A stretch of 64,000 bases of DNA, from contig JAJYLL010000006.1 in NCBI GenBank assembly GCA_021787735.1, forward strand, positions 26,059 to 90,058. The letters run 5' to 3'. Source of the stretch: Acidobacteriota bacterium. Its GTDB lineage: Bacteria > Acidobacteriota > Terriglobia > UBA7540. The translations under genes and the position numbers were made by a program. Below the pieces are notes generated by a model. It made no database searches. It saw nothing but the letters and a program-made list of their open reading frames with translations, and was not told the DNA's origin. Shown piece after piece: positions 63,205-64,000 of the stretch; position 1 is the first letter of the stretch; each line of letters starts with the position of its first letter.

Positions 63205-64000
63205 ATGAGGAATAAATTACCAAGGGAGTCCGTGAAGTCAATGAAGATCCACTCCCAGAAGCCAGTCGCCACTGCTGAACCTAAACACGCTGAAATTGGC
63301 AAAACCTTACGCGCAAATACCCCGAAACATGGCAACCCCCAGCTTCAGGAATTGGAGAGAGGCAGGCAATGGAAACAACTTCATGAACAGGGACTCTCCC
63401 TTGCTGTAATCGCCGAAACATTCGCCTGCTCGAAAACTCTTGCGCGGGATCTCGTGGATCTGGCCAGCCTGCCCAAGGACCTGGAAGAAGCTTACCTGCA
63501 GGGAAAGATGGGCCGGAAGGCGGTTTTGGAAATGGCGCGGAAGAGAAGGCAAAAGGAGAGCGGGACAAAGGCCAATCAGAAAGCCACTGCCGGGATGGTC
63601 CCGACTAATTCGAGACAGGATCCTGCGCCTTCTATGACCGAAGCTGAGCGTCAGGCAAAGATCGCAGATCTCGTCCCGATTGTGGTTGAATGGGTCAATT
63701 CTTTGAGTCTGACTGCCTACGACCTGGAGTCGTTCTGGGACCAGGTGAATACTGCGTTATATCGCGGGTGTCACTGGCTGTTTACCGACGAAGCTCAGAA
63801 CGGTGACAAGATCAGTTCAGGCGAAGATCCAATGAAGGTAATCGAGCGGTGCAAGGTAACCGGCGGAACTTCCCAGCTCATGCCTGAGATCATCAATAAC
63901 CACGTCACATGGCTGGCTCGTTGGATTCAGCGTCTCATTCCAGATTGGGTCATGATGAAAGAAGCTCTCGCCCAAGCCGAGGCACAGCTTCGCCGAGAGG
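63205..64000 (+). CDS. HTH protein with ParB/KorB-like segment (cut by window edge)
   Basis: The frame opens at ATG 63205 with a strong AGGAGG and is still open at the window end (265 codons). After a charged N-terminus, about residues 50-110 read RGRQWKQLHEQGLSLAVIAE, TFACSKTLARDLVDLASLPK, then DLEEAYLQGKMGRKAVLEMA. This is the helix-turn-helix layout of ParB/KorB partition or regulatory proteins. The second half (WVNSLSLTAYDLESFWDQVN and onward) is not recognised. It is co-directional with the preceding unknown gene and may form an operon with it. Confidence 0.65.
   Translation, partial: MRNKLPRESVKSMKIHSQKPVATAEPKHAEIGKTLRANTPKHGNPQLQELERGRQWKQLHEQGLSLAVIAETFACSKTLARDLVDLASLPKDLEEAYLQGKMGRKAVLEMARKRRQKESGTKANQKATAGMVPTNSRQDPAPSMTEAERQAKIADLVPIVVEWVNSLSLTAYDLESFWDQVNTALYRGCHWLFTDEAQNGDKISSGEDPMKVIERCKVTGGTSQLMPEIINNHVTWLARWIQRLIPDWVMMKEALAQAEAQLRRE

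Overview
The window looks like chromosomal DNA of an uncultured member of the Acidobacteriota. This is an inference from gene content, not a marker-gene placement. Pointers are two very large Oar-type TonB-dependent receptors with an N-terminal carboxypeptidase-like regulatory domain, remnants of two more, an ECF sigma factor overlapping a Ser/Thr kinase, a BlaI/M56 pair whose peptidase carries TonB-type C-terminal sequence, a DUF1080 protein and many secreted sugar-related proteins. Coding is dense and GC-rich, which produces long spurious antisense frames. No rRNA, tRNA or CRISPR array was recognised.

Layout. 1-5.2 kb: ECF sigma/kinase pair, BlaI/M56 pair with a clear operator, AMMECR1 protein and pgsA. 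5.9-14.8 kb: housekeeping block, with miaA-hfq-hflX, a TonB-like protein, the lipid A operon fabZ-lpxA-lpxI plus a GnnA-like dehydrogenase, then folD and coaE. 15-28.5 kb: DUF1080 and CBM9-like proteins, a TcmP/Gp37-Gp68 two-gene module, a DUF374 acyltransferase, ETF-quinone oxidoreductase, a TPR protein, an AI-2E-family permease, and a secreted glycosidase-like protein paired with a sugar porter. 28.7-35.9 kb: ApbE with a DoxX/aldo-keto fusion, and two NnrS-like membrane proteins (one frameshifted) flanked by three TGAC-N4-GTCA palindromes that suggest one CRP/FNR-family regulator. 35.9-40.6 kb: repeat-rich stretch with a cupin gene between two 174-bp direct repeats, a thioredoxin-like protein, and an ArsR-VOC-SRPBCC-DUF1801 operon. 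40.9-46.4 kb: a TonB receptor with a strong terminator and five 46-bp tandem repeats upstream, then a DUF5009 protein. 47.4-56.9 kb: a complete-looking myo-inositol catabolic operon (LacI regulator, iolB, iolD, iolA, iolE, iolG, Cgl0159-type aldolase, iolC). 57-62 kb: decayed receptor and permease starts, a second intact TonB receptor and an IS3-family fossil. 62.3-64 kb: two unassigned genes, the last cut by the window edge.

How genes work together. The inositol operon would take myo-inositol through inosose, the trihydroxycyclohexane-dione and 5-deoxyglucuronate to the 6-phosphate, which the Cgl0159-like protein may cleave in place of IolJ; IolA finishes the semialdehyde. Two near-identical CACACGTGTG-type sites lie at the operon promoter and before the fossil receptor, so the operon probably once included an outer-membrane transporter. 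The ApbE/DoxX pair and the NnrS-like genes share a putative regulator and may form a nitrosative or redox stress locus. Two genes are broken at homopolymer runs (G6 and C8). These may be assembly errors or real slippage sites.
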